In this document: one piece after another, positions 1-9,777 of the stretch
Layout: each line of letters starts with the position of its first letter
How positions within the stretch are numbered: position 1 is the first letter of the stretch
From: Chryseobacterium formosum
Lineage (GTDB): Bacteria; Bacteroidota; Bacteroidia; Flavobacteriales; Weeksellaceae
Direction of reading: 5' to 3'
Assembly: GCF_026460885.1 (NCBI RefSeq)
Contig: NZ_JAOVZW010000031.1
Coordinates: 1 to 64,000 of the forward strand
Length of the DNA stretch: 64,000 nt
The notes under the pieces: model-generated
What the model saw: only the letters and a program-made list of their open reading frames with translations
Told to the model about the DNA's origin: nothing
Database searches by the model: none
Position numbers and translations under genes: made by a program

Positions 1-676
1 TCTGCGCTACCTAATAACTCTCGTTTTTCAGTGGGGCAAAAGTAGTATAATCTACCAATACAAAACAAACTAATTTAACATAAAATTTATATTTATTTAA
101 TATTTAAACTTAACATCCTGGTTTACTGAGAGGAAAATTTAAACTGATGTTTGATAAGTTTACAGGAATTGTGGGGATTGTTGTTGGGAACTAGATTCGA
201 GAGGCTAGTGATTCTGACAAGTGAAGAAAAGAATTACGTTTTGCGCCGCTCCGAGGGAGCTATAGATTCAATTATGTTTTTATTCTACTATAAAGGTTAA
301 GCTCCTACGGAGCTTTGGGTGAAACAAAACTGTTTGAAAAATGCATCTATTATTACATGTTTTGGGTAATAATTTGTTTTGCATTCATAGTTACTTCTAT
401 ATATAACAAAAAGCTAGTAATATCAAGTTTCATGTTGGTGTCAATCTTAAAGAATACTGAGCGAAAGTCTTAAAAATATAACCTGGAATGACTGACCTTC
501 AATTTAATTACTAAATCCGTCACAAATCCAACTCCATAGCCCCGATCGAAACGGCATCCTTTTGTGATGAGGAACGAAGAGCAAAAGATACAGTGGAGAG
601 CGGGAAATAGCTACAAATAAAATACCCCAGAAATTTCTGAGATAGTAATCATATCTATATATAATAAGGTAAGTTA
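1..676. other. Left-edge intergenic region with small hairpins
   Basis: I see no convincing gene here. The first 60 bases may be the flank of a feature outside the window, but they do not fold as a tRNA or match a 5S rRNA end that I can recognise. Two short palindromes lie close together: GCTCCGAGGGAGC at 248-260 and AAGCTCCTACGGAGCTT at 299-315. A related half-site occurs near 14427-14438. A longer structured element is listed separately at 534-614. Confidence 0.5.
534..614. repeat. Candidate structured dispersed element
   Basis: The element runs from TAGCCCCG to GCGGGAAATAGCTAC. The outer CCCG pairs with CGGG and the inner ATCCTTTTG pairs with CAAAAGAT, with a variable loop between them. 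From memory, this layout (TAGCCCCGAT, then CGGCATCCTTTTG, then CAAAAGAT and AGCGGGA) recurs between genes in many Flavobacteriia genomes. Only one copy is visible in this window. Whether it is an RNA, a terminator-like repeat or a mobile repeat cannot be decided here. Confidence 0.4.
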
Positions 677-967
677 TTACAAATTCTGAGGTAAAGAAAT
701 ATTATTCTTTTTCATATACTCTACCAACTCATTGTATTTGTCCTCGTAATCATTATTACCACATTTATGAGAAATACTACAAATATTGGACGGCTTTATA
801 TTAAGGATATTAGAAATTTTTGTGAGAATCTCGAGATTGATTTTCACTTTGGAGTTCTCTATATCTGAATAGGCTTTTTGAGAAATTCCCATTTCAAACG
901 CCATATATTCTTGAGTAAAATCTTTGTTACGTCTTATTTTTCTGATATTTTGTCCACAAATCTTCAT
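677..967 (-). CDS. XRE-family helix-turn-helix regulator
   Basis: This is a 96-residue protein. Residues about 5-60 form a Cro/C1-type helix-turn-helix, including the typical pattern TQEYMAFEMGISQKAYSDIE followed by a second helix pair. The C-terminal 30 residues are polar and charged, with no effector domain. It should bind DNA as a small repressor or activator. It is divergent from ccoNO, with 183 bases between the two starts, so the shared spacer could contain its operator. That regulatory link is an inference from position only. Confidence 0.85.
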   Translation of the reverse strand: MKICGQNIRKIRRNKDFTQEYMAFEMGISQKAYSDIENSKVKINLEILTKISNILNIKPSNICSISHKCGNNDYEDKYNELVEYMKKNNISLPQNL

Positions 968-1038
968 CTCACAATCGCTTTAGTAGTTTTCGGTATATTT
1001 TAGAAGTATATCTAATAGCCTCACACAAAGTTAGTAAA

Positions 1039-1046
1039 TACCTTTG
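1039..1046 (+). promoter_or_regulatory. Candidate -7 box for ccoNO
   Basis: TACCTTTG matches the Bacteroidota housekeeping consensus TAnnTTTG exactly and lies 104 bases before the ccoNO start. No clear TTG -33 box is seen at the usual spacing. I also see no FNR-type palindrome in the spacer. Confidence 0.35.
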
Positions 1047-1150
1047 TCAAAACATTACACACCCAGCATGATATTTATTTTCGGGTAATTAAAACCTTTA
1101 TTAAAGGAAAATTCAACGCAAAATATTGTCCGCTGCAAGACACAAGACTT

Positions 1151-3430
1151 ATGGAGACGCAAAAATTTAATTATGACAATAATATTGTCAGAGCATTCCT
1201 CTATGCCACTGTTGTATTTGGAATTATTGGTTTTATTTTAGGATTAACCGCAGCCTTGATGCTTTTTTATCCGGAATTGCCTGAATTTTTATTCGGAACC
1301 GACGATACGACGATTCAGAGTTTAAGAAGCGGCAATATTCAAGGACTAATTAATTCTCAGGGAGCTTTAGGTTTCGGTAGAATCAGAATGCTTCATACGA
1401 GTGCAGTGATTTTCGCTTTTGTCTGCAATTCATTCTTCTGCGGTGCCTATTACAGTATGCAGAGACTTTTGAAAACCAGAATGTATAGCGATACCCTTTC
1501 ATGGATTCATTTCTGGACGTGGCAAATTATGATTATTGCCGTTGTCATTACTTTTTTAATGGGAATCAATACTTCAAAAGAATACGCTGAACATGAATGG
1601 CCGATTGATATTTTAATCACTTTCTCCTGGGTCATTTTCGGAATCAATATGTTTGGAACGATTGCCAAAAGAAGAGTACGTCATCTATATGTAGCGATTT
1701 GGTTTTATATTGCTACGTGGATTGCGGTTGCCATGCTTCATATCTTTAATAATCTTGAAGTTCCATTGTCATTTACAAGCTGGAAATCATATTCTGCTTA
1801 TTCAGGGGTGAAAGATGCGTTGGTTCAATGGTGGTACGGTCACAATGCGGTTGCGTTCGTTTTAACGACACCAGTTTTAGGTTTAATGTATTATTTTATG
1901 CCTAAAGCAGCGAACAGACCTGTGTTTTCTTACAAACTTTCCATCATCCACTTCTGGTCATTGATCTTCGTCTATCTTTGGGCAGGACCACACCACTTAC
2001 AATACACAGCTTTACCAGCATGGGCTCAAGCGGTGGGAACAGGTTTCTCAATTATGTTGATTGCTCCATCTTGGGGTGGAATGCTAAATGGATTATTAAC
2101 TTTAAGAGGAGCCTGGGATAAAGTAAGAGAAAATCCAATCCTAAAATTCTTTGTAGTCGCTGTTACCTGCTATGGAATGGCAACTTTTGAAGGACCTCTT
2201 TTAGCAACAAAATCTTTAAATAAAATTGGACATTACACCGATTGGGTAATTGGCCACGTTCATTTGGGAGCTTTAGGATGGAATGGTTTCATGGCATTCG
2301 GAGTTGTATACTATTTAGTTCCGATTATGTGGAGAACTGAACTTTGGTCTAAAAAATTAGCAAACTGGCATTTTTGGTTGGGAACTTTAGGGATTATTTT
2401 CTACGCCGTTCCTATGTACATCGCAGGATTTACCCAAGGTTTGATGTGGAAACAATTTAATCCCGACGGAACTTTATTGTGGAAAAACTGGCTGGATACT
2501 GTTACTGCGATTATTCCTTACTTTAAATTAAGATTCTTAGGCGGATTATTTTACTTAGGTGGTGGAATTTTAATGGTCATTAATGTTTACAAAACAGTAA
2601 AAGCCGGAAAATTCCAAAAAGAAGTTCCTGCAGAAGCTCCAGCTTTAGCCAATGTAGGAAGCTCCAGAAAAGAAGGCGAAGGTGTACATCTTTGGCTGGA
2701 AAGAACTCCTCACCTATTATCAATATTAGCTTTTGTAGCCATTGCAATTGGTGGATTGGTAGAAATTGTTCCAACAATGACTGTAAAAAGTAACTTACCT
2801 ATTATTTCCGCAGTGAAACCATATTCTCCACTTGAATTGGAAGGAAGAGATCTATACATAAGAGAAGGTTGTAATTCGTGCCACTCACAAATGATCAGAC
2901 CTTTCCGTGATGAAGTTAACAGATTTGACGGTAAAAACGGACAATATTCTAAAGCAGGAGAATTTATTTATGACAGACCATTTTTATGGGGATCAAAAAG
3001 AACCGGACCAGATTTACACAGAGAAGGCGCAAGAAACCCAGATTCATGGCACTTCAAACATATGTACAACCCAAGAATTACTTCTGCTGGTTCGATTATG
3101 CCGCGTTTCCCTTGGTTGATTACCAATAAACTCGACCGCTCAAGAATGGTAGATAAAATGTCTTTAATGAAAAACACGTTTGATGTTCCTTATACAAAAG
3201 CACAAATCGATTCAGCAAATAAATGGGCGGATAATCAGTCACAAGCAATTGTAAAAAGAATTTATGCAGAAGCAACCGATGTAAAAGATCAAATGGATAA
3301 AGAGAAAGTTGCACGAGGAAACAATTTTGTTCCAATGGAGCAAAGAGAAATCATCGCAATGATTGCCTATCTACAGAGATTAGGAACTGACATTAAGACG
3401 ACCGAAATCAAAACTGCAAGTCTAGATTAA
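1151..3430 (+). CDS. ccoNO: Fused cbb3 cytochrome c oxidase subunits I and II (CcoN-CcoO)
   Basis: This 759-residue inner-membrane protein joins the catalytic haem-copper subunit CcoN (about residues 1-480) to the monohaem cytochrome c subunit CcoO (about 530-759). CcoN shows the expected histidines: H82 in MLHTSAV, GPHHLQYT for the copper site, and GHVHLG. CcoO has one membrane helix, then the haem c site C574-N-S-C577-H578 and a later Met-containing segment (SAGSIMPRFPWL). The complex reduces oxygen to water with high affinity and pumps protons. The fusion is common in Bacteroidota. ccoP follows 18 bases downstream. Separate ccoQ, ccoS, ccoG and ccoH genes are not next to it. Confidence 0.96.
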   Translation: METQKFNYDNNIVRAFLYATVVFGIIGFILGLTAALMLFYPELPEFLFGTDDTTIQSLRSGNIQGLINSQGALGFGRIRMLHTSAVIFAFVCNSFFCGAYYSMQRLLKTRMYSDTLSWIHFWTWQIMIIAVVITFLMGINTSKEYAEHEWPIDILITFSWVIFGINMFGTIAKRRVRHLYVAIWFYIATWIAVAMLHIFNNLEVPLSFTSWKSYSAYSGVKDALVQWWYGHNAVAFVLTTPVLGLMYYFMPKAANRPVFSYKLSIIHFWSLIFVYLWAGPHHLQYTALPAWAQAVGTGFSIMLIAPSWGGMLNGLLTLRGAWDKVRENPILKFFVVAVTCYGMATFEGPLLATKSLNKIGHYTDWVIGHVHLGALGWNGFMAFGVVYYLVPIMWRTELWSKKLANWHFWLGTLGIIFYAVPMYIAGFTQGLMWKQFNPDGTLLWKNWLDTVTAIIPYFKLRFLGGLFYLGGGILMVINVYKTVKAGKFQKEVPAEAPALANVGSSRKEGEGVHLWLERTPHLLSILAFVAIAIGGLVEIVPTMTVKSNLPIISAVKPYSPLELEGRDLYIREGCNSCHSQMIRPFRDEVNRFDGKNGQYSKAGEFIYDRPFLWGSKRTGPDLHREGARNPDSWHFKHMYNPRITSAGSIMPRFPWLITNKLDRSRMVDKMSLMKNTFDVPYTKAQIDSANKWADNQSQAIVKRIYAEATDVKDQMDKEKVARGNNFVPMEQREIIAMIAYLQRLGTDIKTTEIKTASLD

Positions 3431-3448
3431 TTTTAAATCATCATTACA

Positions 3449-4327
3449 ATGAAAAAGAGAACACCCATATCTATATATATTGCCATAACGATAGGAATTA
3501 CAATATTGGCGTTCGAAATGTTCGCACAAGATACCAACTATTTTTCAACACCGTTTTTCTGGGCTTTGCTGATTATCATTACGATTTTACTGCTCATTAT
3601 GAATTCTATCGGAGATTTAGTTGAAAACGAAAGATTCAGCAGATTGACCGATGAAGAAAAACAAGAATACATTACTGACCAATCAACTCCATATTATCAA
3701 AAGCTTTGGAATTCGGCTTTCAAAAAGCAATCACAGACTGAAGAAAAAGATATTCTGATTGATCATGGCTTCGACGGAATTACAGAATTAGACAACTCTT
3801 TACCAAAATGGTGGATCGGTCTTTTCTATTTCGGAATCATTTTCTGTGCTGTCTACATTATTGCATTTGCTTTCACAGATTACGCTCACCCAGAAGCGGA
3901 ATACTATAAAGAAGCTAAATTACAACTGGTTTCTATTGAAGAATACGAAAAAAATGCTCCGCCTATTAATTTAGAAACCGCAAAATACAGTGCTGATTAC
4001 ATCGCAGAAGGTGAACAACTTTTTAAAACAAATTGTGTAACCTGTCACTCAGACGGAGGAAAAGGAGGAATCGGACCCAATTTAACCGATACCCATTGGA
4101 TTAACATCAAAGAAAAAAGTTTATTTAAAAATGTTTTCTGGATGCTTGAAAATGGATCACCCAACAATCCAACGATGCGCCCATTTATAAAAGAAGGAAC
4201 AATTACCGGAAGAGATGCAGAAAAAATAGCTTCCTATATCTATCACATTAATCAGGAAAAAACTCCGATTACCGAAAAACAAGGCGGCGCAGCTCCACAA
4301 GGCGAAATCGCAAAATGGCAAGAATAA
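3449..4327 (+). CDS. ccoP: cbb3 oxidase subunit III (CcoP), single haem c
   Basis: This 292-residue protein has membrane helices at about residues 8-52 and 122-144, a connecting acidic segment, and one cytochrome c domain with C196-V-T-C199-H200 and a later Met (PTMRPF) as likely axial ligand. Classical proteobacterial CcoP carries two haem c groups; only one CXXCH is present here. The extra N-terminal hydrophobic segment may replace CcoQ, which is otherwise missing. It would pass electrons to the CcoN haem-copper centre as part of the operon with the gene upstream. Confidence 0.92.
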   Translation: MKKRTPISIYIAITIGITILAFEMFAQDTNYFSTPFFWALLIIITILLLIMNSIGDLVENERFSRLTDEEKQEYITDQSTPYYQKLWNSAFKKQSQTEEKDILIDHGFDGITELDNSLPKWWIGLFYFGIIFCAVYIIAFAFTDYAHPEAEYYKEAKLQLVSIEEYEKNAPPINLETAKYSADYIAEGEQLFKTNCVTCHSDGGKGGIGPNLTDTHWINIKEKSLFKNVFWMLENGSPNNPTMRPFIKEGTITGRDAEKIASYIYHINQEKTPITEKQGGAAPQGEIAKWQE

Positions 4328-4468
4328 TTACTCATCTAAATATATATAAACTATGAATTGAATCTCCACTAGATGTATGTCGCAGTTGTAACTCAACTAA
4401 CATCTGAAAACCTATTCACTTTAAATATTCCATAATATTTAATTATCAACCGAGGCATACATCAACAC

Positions 4469-4495
4469 AAAAACCTGTTCATTGAACAGGTTTTT
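4469..4495 (+). terminator. Rho-independent terminator after ccoNO-ccoP
   Basis: AAAACCTGTTCA pairs with TGAACAGGTTTT around a minimal loop and is followed by T residues. It lies about 140 bases after the ccoP stop. Confidence 0.75.
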
Positions 4496-4716
4496 GTAGT
4501 TAAAAAAATGTACCACATTTGTATTAAATTTCCATCATTTACCGTGGTTGGCAAACATATTGCTGAATGTTTCAAAACAAAGTCTCTTTCTGTAGACTTT
4601 TTCATATAAAATAATCATGGTAAAGCTCATTAAATTTCAAATTTTCAAAATATAAGACAGAAAGAAATATCATAAACATCGGTGAAATCACGATTCGCCA
4701 ACCTAAAAACGAATTG

Positions 4717-4724
4717 TATATTTG
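4717..4724 (+). promoter_or_regulatory. Candidate -7 box for tamB-tamL
   Basis: TATATTTG matches TAnnTTTG exactly and ends 17 bases before the TTG start of tamB. The expected -33 position has only a partial match (TTC). Confidence 0.45.
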
Positions 4725-4741
4725 TCTAAATCACGAAAATT

Positions 4742-7700
4742 TTGAAACTGAAATTCAACAAACGAAAAATTCTCAGAGGTATTGTTATTACAATTATCTC
4801 TATCATTCTTTTAATTATACTGCTAATCTTAAGTTTAAGACTTCCTGCTGTTCAGAATTTTGTAAAAGATAAACTGATTGTCTATTTAGAGAAAAAAATC
4901 AAAACAAAGGTAAGTCTTGATAAAGTCTACATCGGTTTTCCAAACAGTTTGGTGATGGAAAATTTATATTTGAAAGGTCAGGATATTGACACTCTTTTAG
5001 CTGTGAAAAAATTCGATGTTGGCTTAGATATGTGGCAGCTGCTTAATTCTAAAGCTGATCTTACTTCGATTGATTTGGAAGGTGTTCGTGCAAATGTTGT
5101 AAGAAAACCTGATGGAAAATTCAATTTCGATTATATCATTGATGCTTTTGCTACTTCTGATAAGGAAGAAAGCACTTCAAAACCATTTATTATCTCTTTA
5201 GATAAAATTAAATTAAAAGATATCGGTCTGACTTTCAATGATCAGCAATCTCGAAACGATATTAAAGTTTATTTCAAATCTTTTGATACAAGAGTAAAAA
5301 CTTTCGACCTTCAAAATAATAATTACGCAGTCAACGATATTAATCTTGACGGATTAAAATTAAAACTGAAGCAGGACTTGGTAGAAGAAGTTGCCAAAAA
5401 TGTAGAAGAAAAAGTAGATTCTCTGAACCAGAAAAAGCCAATGAAATTAGGTTTAAACGGAATCAAATTAACCAATTTCGATATTGATTACGGTGACGAC
5501 AATTCTAAAACCTTTGCTAAAGTACTTTTCAAAGAATTAAGTACGAAAGTCAACAGCATTGATTTGGAAAACAACGATTACAATGTTGGAAATGTTTATT
5601 TAACCGGTGCAAACATCAACGCCAATTTATTCTTAGCAACGGAAAATGCTAATCCTAAAGAAGAAAAACCTGAAGTTTCAAAAAATTCTGCGAAAGAAAA
5701 AGCAATGAAAGTTCTTTTGGGAAAACTCCGTTTGGATGATGTAAAAGTTGCTTACAACAACACAGCCATTGCTCCTACAAAAAGCGGAATGGATTTTAAC
5801 CATCTTAATTTTGCTAAATTAAATCTCGACGTTCGGAATTTTAAAATGGAAAACAACGGTTTTGCAGGAAGCGTAAAATCAGCGGAGATTCAGGAAGCGA
5901 AAGGTTTAAATGTTCAGAAATTCAATACCGATTTTGTATATGCGGAAAAAGAAGCCTATCTGAAAAATCTTTATTTACAAACTCCGAAAACAATTTTAAG
6001 AGATGAAGTGGTTTTAAATTACAATTCCATCGATCAATTATCATCAAATCTTGGAGCAGTACAAATTTCAGCCGATATCCGTGACTCTAAAATCGGTTTT
6101 TCTGATATTTTAAATTTGGTTCCAACTTTAAGAAATACGGCGCCATTCAATAAATATCCGAATGTAATTTTAAACGTAAATGCTTTCGTAAGAGGAACCG
6201 TAAATGATTTGGCAATTCAGAATCTAAAAGTTTCAGGCTTGGATCAGTTAAAAGTTTTGGCATCGGGGAAAATCAAAAATGTGATGAATCCTGACAACTT
6301 GTACTACGATTTAAATGTTGCCGAACTGTCGACTGCATCAAAAACGATTTACAATTTAGTTCCGAAAAACACGATTCCGAAAAATATTACTTTACCTTCC
6401 TTCATGACCATTCGTGGAACGGCAAAAGGTACAACTCAGGTTGTCGATACCAATTTGCGTCTGACTTCCACGTTAGGAAATGCTGCGATTATCGCTAAAG
6501 CAGATTTACGAAGAAAAAACAGAGAAACTTTTGATGTAAAAGCCAATCTTCAAAGTCTGCAAATCGGAAAAATTATTCAGAATAAAGAATTAGGAAGCAT
6601 TACAGCTCAGATCAATGCTAGAGGACAAGGTTTTGATCCGAAGAAAATGTCAGCAAATCTTTTGGGTGACGTAAAATCTGCAACTTACAAAGGCTACACG
6701 TATCAGAATATGAATCTGAAAGGGAAAATCAACCGTGGCGCTTATGATATTGATTTAAATTCAAAAGATCCGAATGCCAATTTACATCTTGCGGCTTCAG
6801 GAGTTTTCAATGATAATCCGACTGTAAAAGTTAATGGAAACATCAACAAATTAGATTTAAACAAACTCGGATTTTACAGTTCTCCAATGATTATTGCAGG
6901 AGCGATTGATGGTGATTTTAAAAGTCTTGATCCAGATAATTTAAATGGATATCTAAATTTACAAAACTTTGCAATTTCAGATACAAAAGAAGTTTACCCA
7001 ATTCAGGAAATTAAACTGAACGCTGTTTCTACGGCAGATTCAACTTTAATAAAGTTTAATTCTCAAATTGCCGACGTCGAACTGAACGGAAAATACAAAC
7101 TGACTCAAATTTTTGGAGCTTTAACTCAGACTATTAATCAGTATTATCAGTTTCAAAAACCGTCAACCGCTCAGAAAATTGATGCAGGACAGTTTTTCAC
7201 GGTCAATGCAACAATTAAAAATGATGATTTAATCAGAAAATTTGTTCCCGAACTCAAAAGTTTTGAAACCATCAATATTACTGGAAATTACAATGCAGAT
7301 TCTCAGGTTATCGAGTTGGACGCAAAAATTCCGCAGGTTTTGTATGGAACCAATACTTTAGAGAATACAAGTTTAAAAATTACCAACGAAAATCAGGCGT
7401 TACAATATGATTTGAGTGTTGCATCATTAGCCAGCGAAAGTTTTGCGCTTAAAAAAGTAAATATTAACGGTGATGTTGCCCAAAATATTATCAATTATAA
7501 TATTACAACGAAAGACGATAAAGATGAAACACAGTTCCTGATTGCAGGAAATGCAAAATCAATGAACGATATTACAGAAATTTCATTGAATCCAAATGGT
7601 TTAAAACTAAATTACATGGATTGGACGGTTGCTGAAAACAACAAAATTTCGATTTTTAGTCAGGGAATTGTGGCGGATAACTTCACACTTTCCAATTCTG

Positions 7701-9772
7701 GAGCGCAGATTTCTTTACAGTCTGAAAACAATTCACCAAGCAGTCCGCTGAATGTTTCTCTGAAAGATTTTAAAATTGAAACAATCACAGAAATCATTAA
7801 AAAAGATTCACTTTTAGCCAAAGGAACGATTAACGGAACAGCACAACTGCGTGATTTAACTAAAAACATGACCTTCACTTCTGATATTGATGTGACCGAT
7901 TTGTTTGTCTTCGGAAGTCCGGTTGGTAATTTAGATATTAAAGTCAATAACCAATCTGCGAATCTTCTGAATGCTGATATTGCACTTTCGGGTAACAACA
8001 ATGATGTGAAAATCTTAGGAAACTATAATACTTCCTCAAGCAGTTTTGATTTAAATTTAAATATGAATCAGCTTCAGATGAAAACATTGCAGGGTTTCAC
8101 AGCAAACGCAATTACGAATACGGAAGGTTATCTTTCGGGAGATTTGAAAATTACAGGAACCACGACGGCACCGAAAATTTTGGGCGATATTAAAATGAAT
8201 AATGTCGGAATGATGATTTCCCAGACAGGAAGTGATTTCAGAGGAATCAATGATAAAATAGGATTTACCAATCGAGGAATTGAGTTTGATAATTTCAAAA
8301 TTAAAGATAAGGACGGAAATTCTTTAAATATTGACGGACAAGTTTTAACACAAACGTACAGAGATTTTGCATTTAATTTAGATCTGGATGCGAAAGATTT
8401 TAAAGTCGTGAATTCAGAGAAATCGAATGATGCGATGATGTACGGAATTTTAGCGATTGATGCAGCCTTGAAAGTTCGTGGAAATTTAGACTTACCAAAG
8501 GTTGACGGAAGATTGGCGGTTTCAAAAACAACAGATTTCACATTTGTACTTCCTCAATCTTCGCCTTCATTACAGGAAAGAGACGGAATTGTAGAATTTA
8601 TTGATCAAGACCAGCTTGCATTAAATAAAACCATCAAAGCAGATTCAATCGACGCTCAAAGTCCGATCAAAGGTTTGGATGTGAATGTAAATATTGAGTT
8701 AAGCAAAGAAGCAAAAATGTCGATTGTGATTGATAAAGCAGCAGGAGATTTTGTAAAACTTCAGGGTGAAGCAGATTTGACGGGAGGAATTGATCCTTCA
8801 GGAAAAGTGACTTTGGTCGGCGTTTATCAGGTTGAAAAAGGAAGCTATGAAATGTCTGTAAGCGTTTTGAAGAGAAAATTTGACATTCAAAAAGGAAGCA
8901 CAATTACATGGACTGGCGAGCCTACAACCGCCAATCTTGACATCACTGCCATTTATAAAACGCAGACTGCACCGATTGATTTAATTGAGCAACAGGTGAA
9001 TCAGGATGAGCTAAATCAGTATAAACAGAGAATTCCATTCAATACTTTGTTGATTTTGAAAGGAGAATTGTTGAAGCCTGAAATTTCATTCGATATTACA
9101 ACCGATGAGAAAAATAACGCTGTTTCTTCTGCTGTAACCGAAACGGTTGAAGGAAAATTGGCCCAGTTGAGACAGGATCCGAACGAAATGAACAAACAGG
9201 TTTTCGCTTTGCTTTTATTGAATAGATTTATTGGTGAAAATCCTTTCGAAAGCAATTCCGGCGTTTCTGCGGAGACGATGGCGAGACAGAGTGTGAGTAA
9301 AATTCTTTCTCAACAGCTTAATAATTTAGCTTCCGATTTAATAAAAGGAGTTGATTTAAATTTTGATTTGGAATCTACTGAAGACTACTCTACCGGAACG
9401 CAAAATACCAGAACTGATTTGAATGTCGGTTTAAGTAAAAGATTGTTAAACGACAGACTGAAAGTCTCTGTGGGAAGTAATTTTGGCGTCGAAGGCGAAG
9501 CAAGACCTGACGAAAACACGACGAATATTGCGGGAGACGTACAGATAGATTACGCACTTTCAAGAGACGGAAGATATACTTTGCGAGCATACCGTAAAAA
9601 CGAATATCAGGTGGCGTTGCAAGGACAAATCGTGGAAACGGGGCTTGGTTTTGTGATTACTTTAGATTATGATAAATTCAGAGATATTTTCAAAAAATCA
9701 AGGAATAATCGTAATCGTGAAGGTATTCAGAATAAAAGAAATAAAGACAAAGAAGTTGTAGAATTCAAATAA
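4742..9772 (+). CDS. tamB: TamB-like translocation/assembly module protein
   Basis: This protein has 1676 residues. An N-terminal signal anchor (about residues 9-33) is followed by a long AsmA/TamB-type beta-helical stretch rich in short strands, and the DUF490/TamB C-terminal domain (roughly 1200-1660). TamB proteins bridge the periplasm from the inner membrane and act with an outer-membrane Omp85 partner in outer-membrane protein insertion or lipid transport. The start is TTG. No ATG occurs before about residue 70, and the hydrophobic anchor begins right after the TTG, so this start is preferred. tamL follows 5 bases downstream, which strongly supports the pairing. Confidence 0.92.
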   Translation: MKLKFNKRKILRGIVITIISIILLIILLILSLRLPAVQNFVKDKLIVYLEKKIKTKVSLDKVYIGFPNSLVMENLYLKGQDIDTLLAVKKFDVGLDMWQLLNSKADLTSIDLEGVRANVVRKPDGKFNFDYIIDAFATSDKEESTSKPFIISLDKIKLKDIGLTFNDQQSRNDIKVYFKSFDTRVKTFDLQNNNYAVNDINLDGLKLKLKQDLVEEVAKNVEEKVDSLNQKKPMKLGLNGIKLTNFDIDYGDDNSKTFAKVLFKELSTKVNSIDLENNDYNVGNVYLTGANINANLFLATENANPKEEKPEVSKNSAKEKAMKVLLGKLRLDDVKVAYNNTAIAPTKSGMDFNHLNFAKLNLDVRNFKMENNGFAGSVKSAEIQEAKGLNVQKFNTDFVYAEKEAYLKNLYLQTPKTILRDEVVLNYNSIDQLSSNLGAVQISADIRDSKIGFSDILNLVPTLRNTAPFNKYPNVILNVNAFVRGTVNDLAIQNLKVSGLDQLKVLASGKIKNVMNPDNLYYDLNVAELSTASKTIYNLVPKNTIPKNITLPSFMTIRGTAKGTTQVVDTNLRLTSTLGNAAIIAKADLRRKNRETFDVKANLQSLQIGKIIQNKELGSITAQINARGQGFDPKKMSANLLGDVKSATYKGYTYQNMNLKGKINRGAYDIDLNSKDPNANLHLAASGVFNDNPTVKVNGNINKLDLNKLGFYSSPMIIAGAIDGDFKSLDPDNLNGYLNLQNFAISDTKEVYPIQEIKLNAVSTADSTLIKFNSQIADVELNGKYKLTQIFGALTQTINQYYQFQKPSTAQKIDAGQFFTVNATIKNDDLIRKFVPELKSFETINITGNYNADSQVIELDAKIPQVLYGTNTLENTSLKITNENQALQYDLSVASLASESFALKKVNINGDVAQNIINYNITTKDDKDETQFLIAGNAKSMNDITEISLNPNGLKLNYMDWTVAENNKISIFSQGIVADNFTLSNSGAQISLQSENNSPSSPLNVSLKDFKIETITEIIKKDSLLAKGTINGTAQLRDLTKNMTFTSDIDVTDLFVFGSPVGNLDIKVNNQSANLLNADIALSGNNNDVKILGNYNTSSSSFDLNLNMNQLQMKTLQGFTANAITNTEGYLSGDLKITGTTTAPKILGDIKMNNVGMMISQTGSDFRGINDKIGFTNRGIEFDNFKIKDKDGNSLNIDGQVLTQTYRDFAFNLDLDAKDFKVVNSEKSNDAMMYGILAIDAALKVRGNLDLPKVDGRLAVSKTTDFTFVLPQSSPSLQERDGIVEFIDQDQLALNKTIKADSIDAQSPIKGLDVNVNIELSKEAKMSIVIDKAAGDFVKLQGEADLTGGIDPSGKVTLVGVYQVEKGSYEMSVSVLKRKFDIQKGSTITWTGEPTTANLDITAIYKTQTAPIDLIEQQVNQDELNQYKQRIPFNTLLILKGELLKPEISFDITTDEKNNAVSSAVTETVEGKLAQLRQDPNEMNKQVFALLLLNRFIGENPFESNSGVSAETMARQSVSKILSQQLNNLASDLIKGVDLNFDLESTEDYSTGTQNTRTDLNVGLSKRLLNDRLKVSVGSNFGVEGEARPDENTTNIAGDVQIDYALSRDGRYTLRAYRKNEYQVALQGQIVETGLGFVITLDYDKFRDIFKKSRNNRNREGIQNKRNKDKEVVEFK

Positions 9773-9777
9773 TATAC

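Larger units (their letters stand above)
4328..4741. other. Intergenic region between ccoP and tamB
   Basis: No gene is seen in these 414 bases. The region holds a nested inverted repeat at 4371-4405 (AGATGT/ACATCT outside, AGTTG/CAACT inside), a strong terminator at 4469-4495 and a candidate tamB promoter at 4717-4724. Confidence 0.6.

Noticed and set aside
1..45. Possible tRNA or 5S rRNA end on the minus strand (GGTAGCGCAGA at the left edge)
   Set aside because: No matching D-arm, anticodon arm or acceptor pairing could be drawn, and the sequence is cut by the window edge.
7660..9590. Several minus-strand reading frames of 65-140 codons opposite tamB
   Set aside because: They are antisense shadows of a very long coding gene, lack starts with leaders and show no domain.
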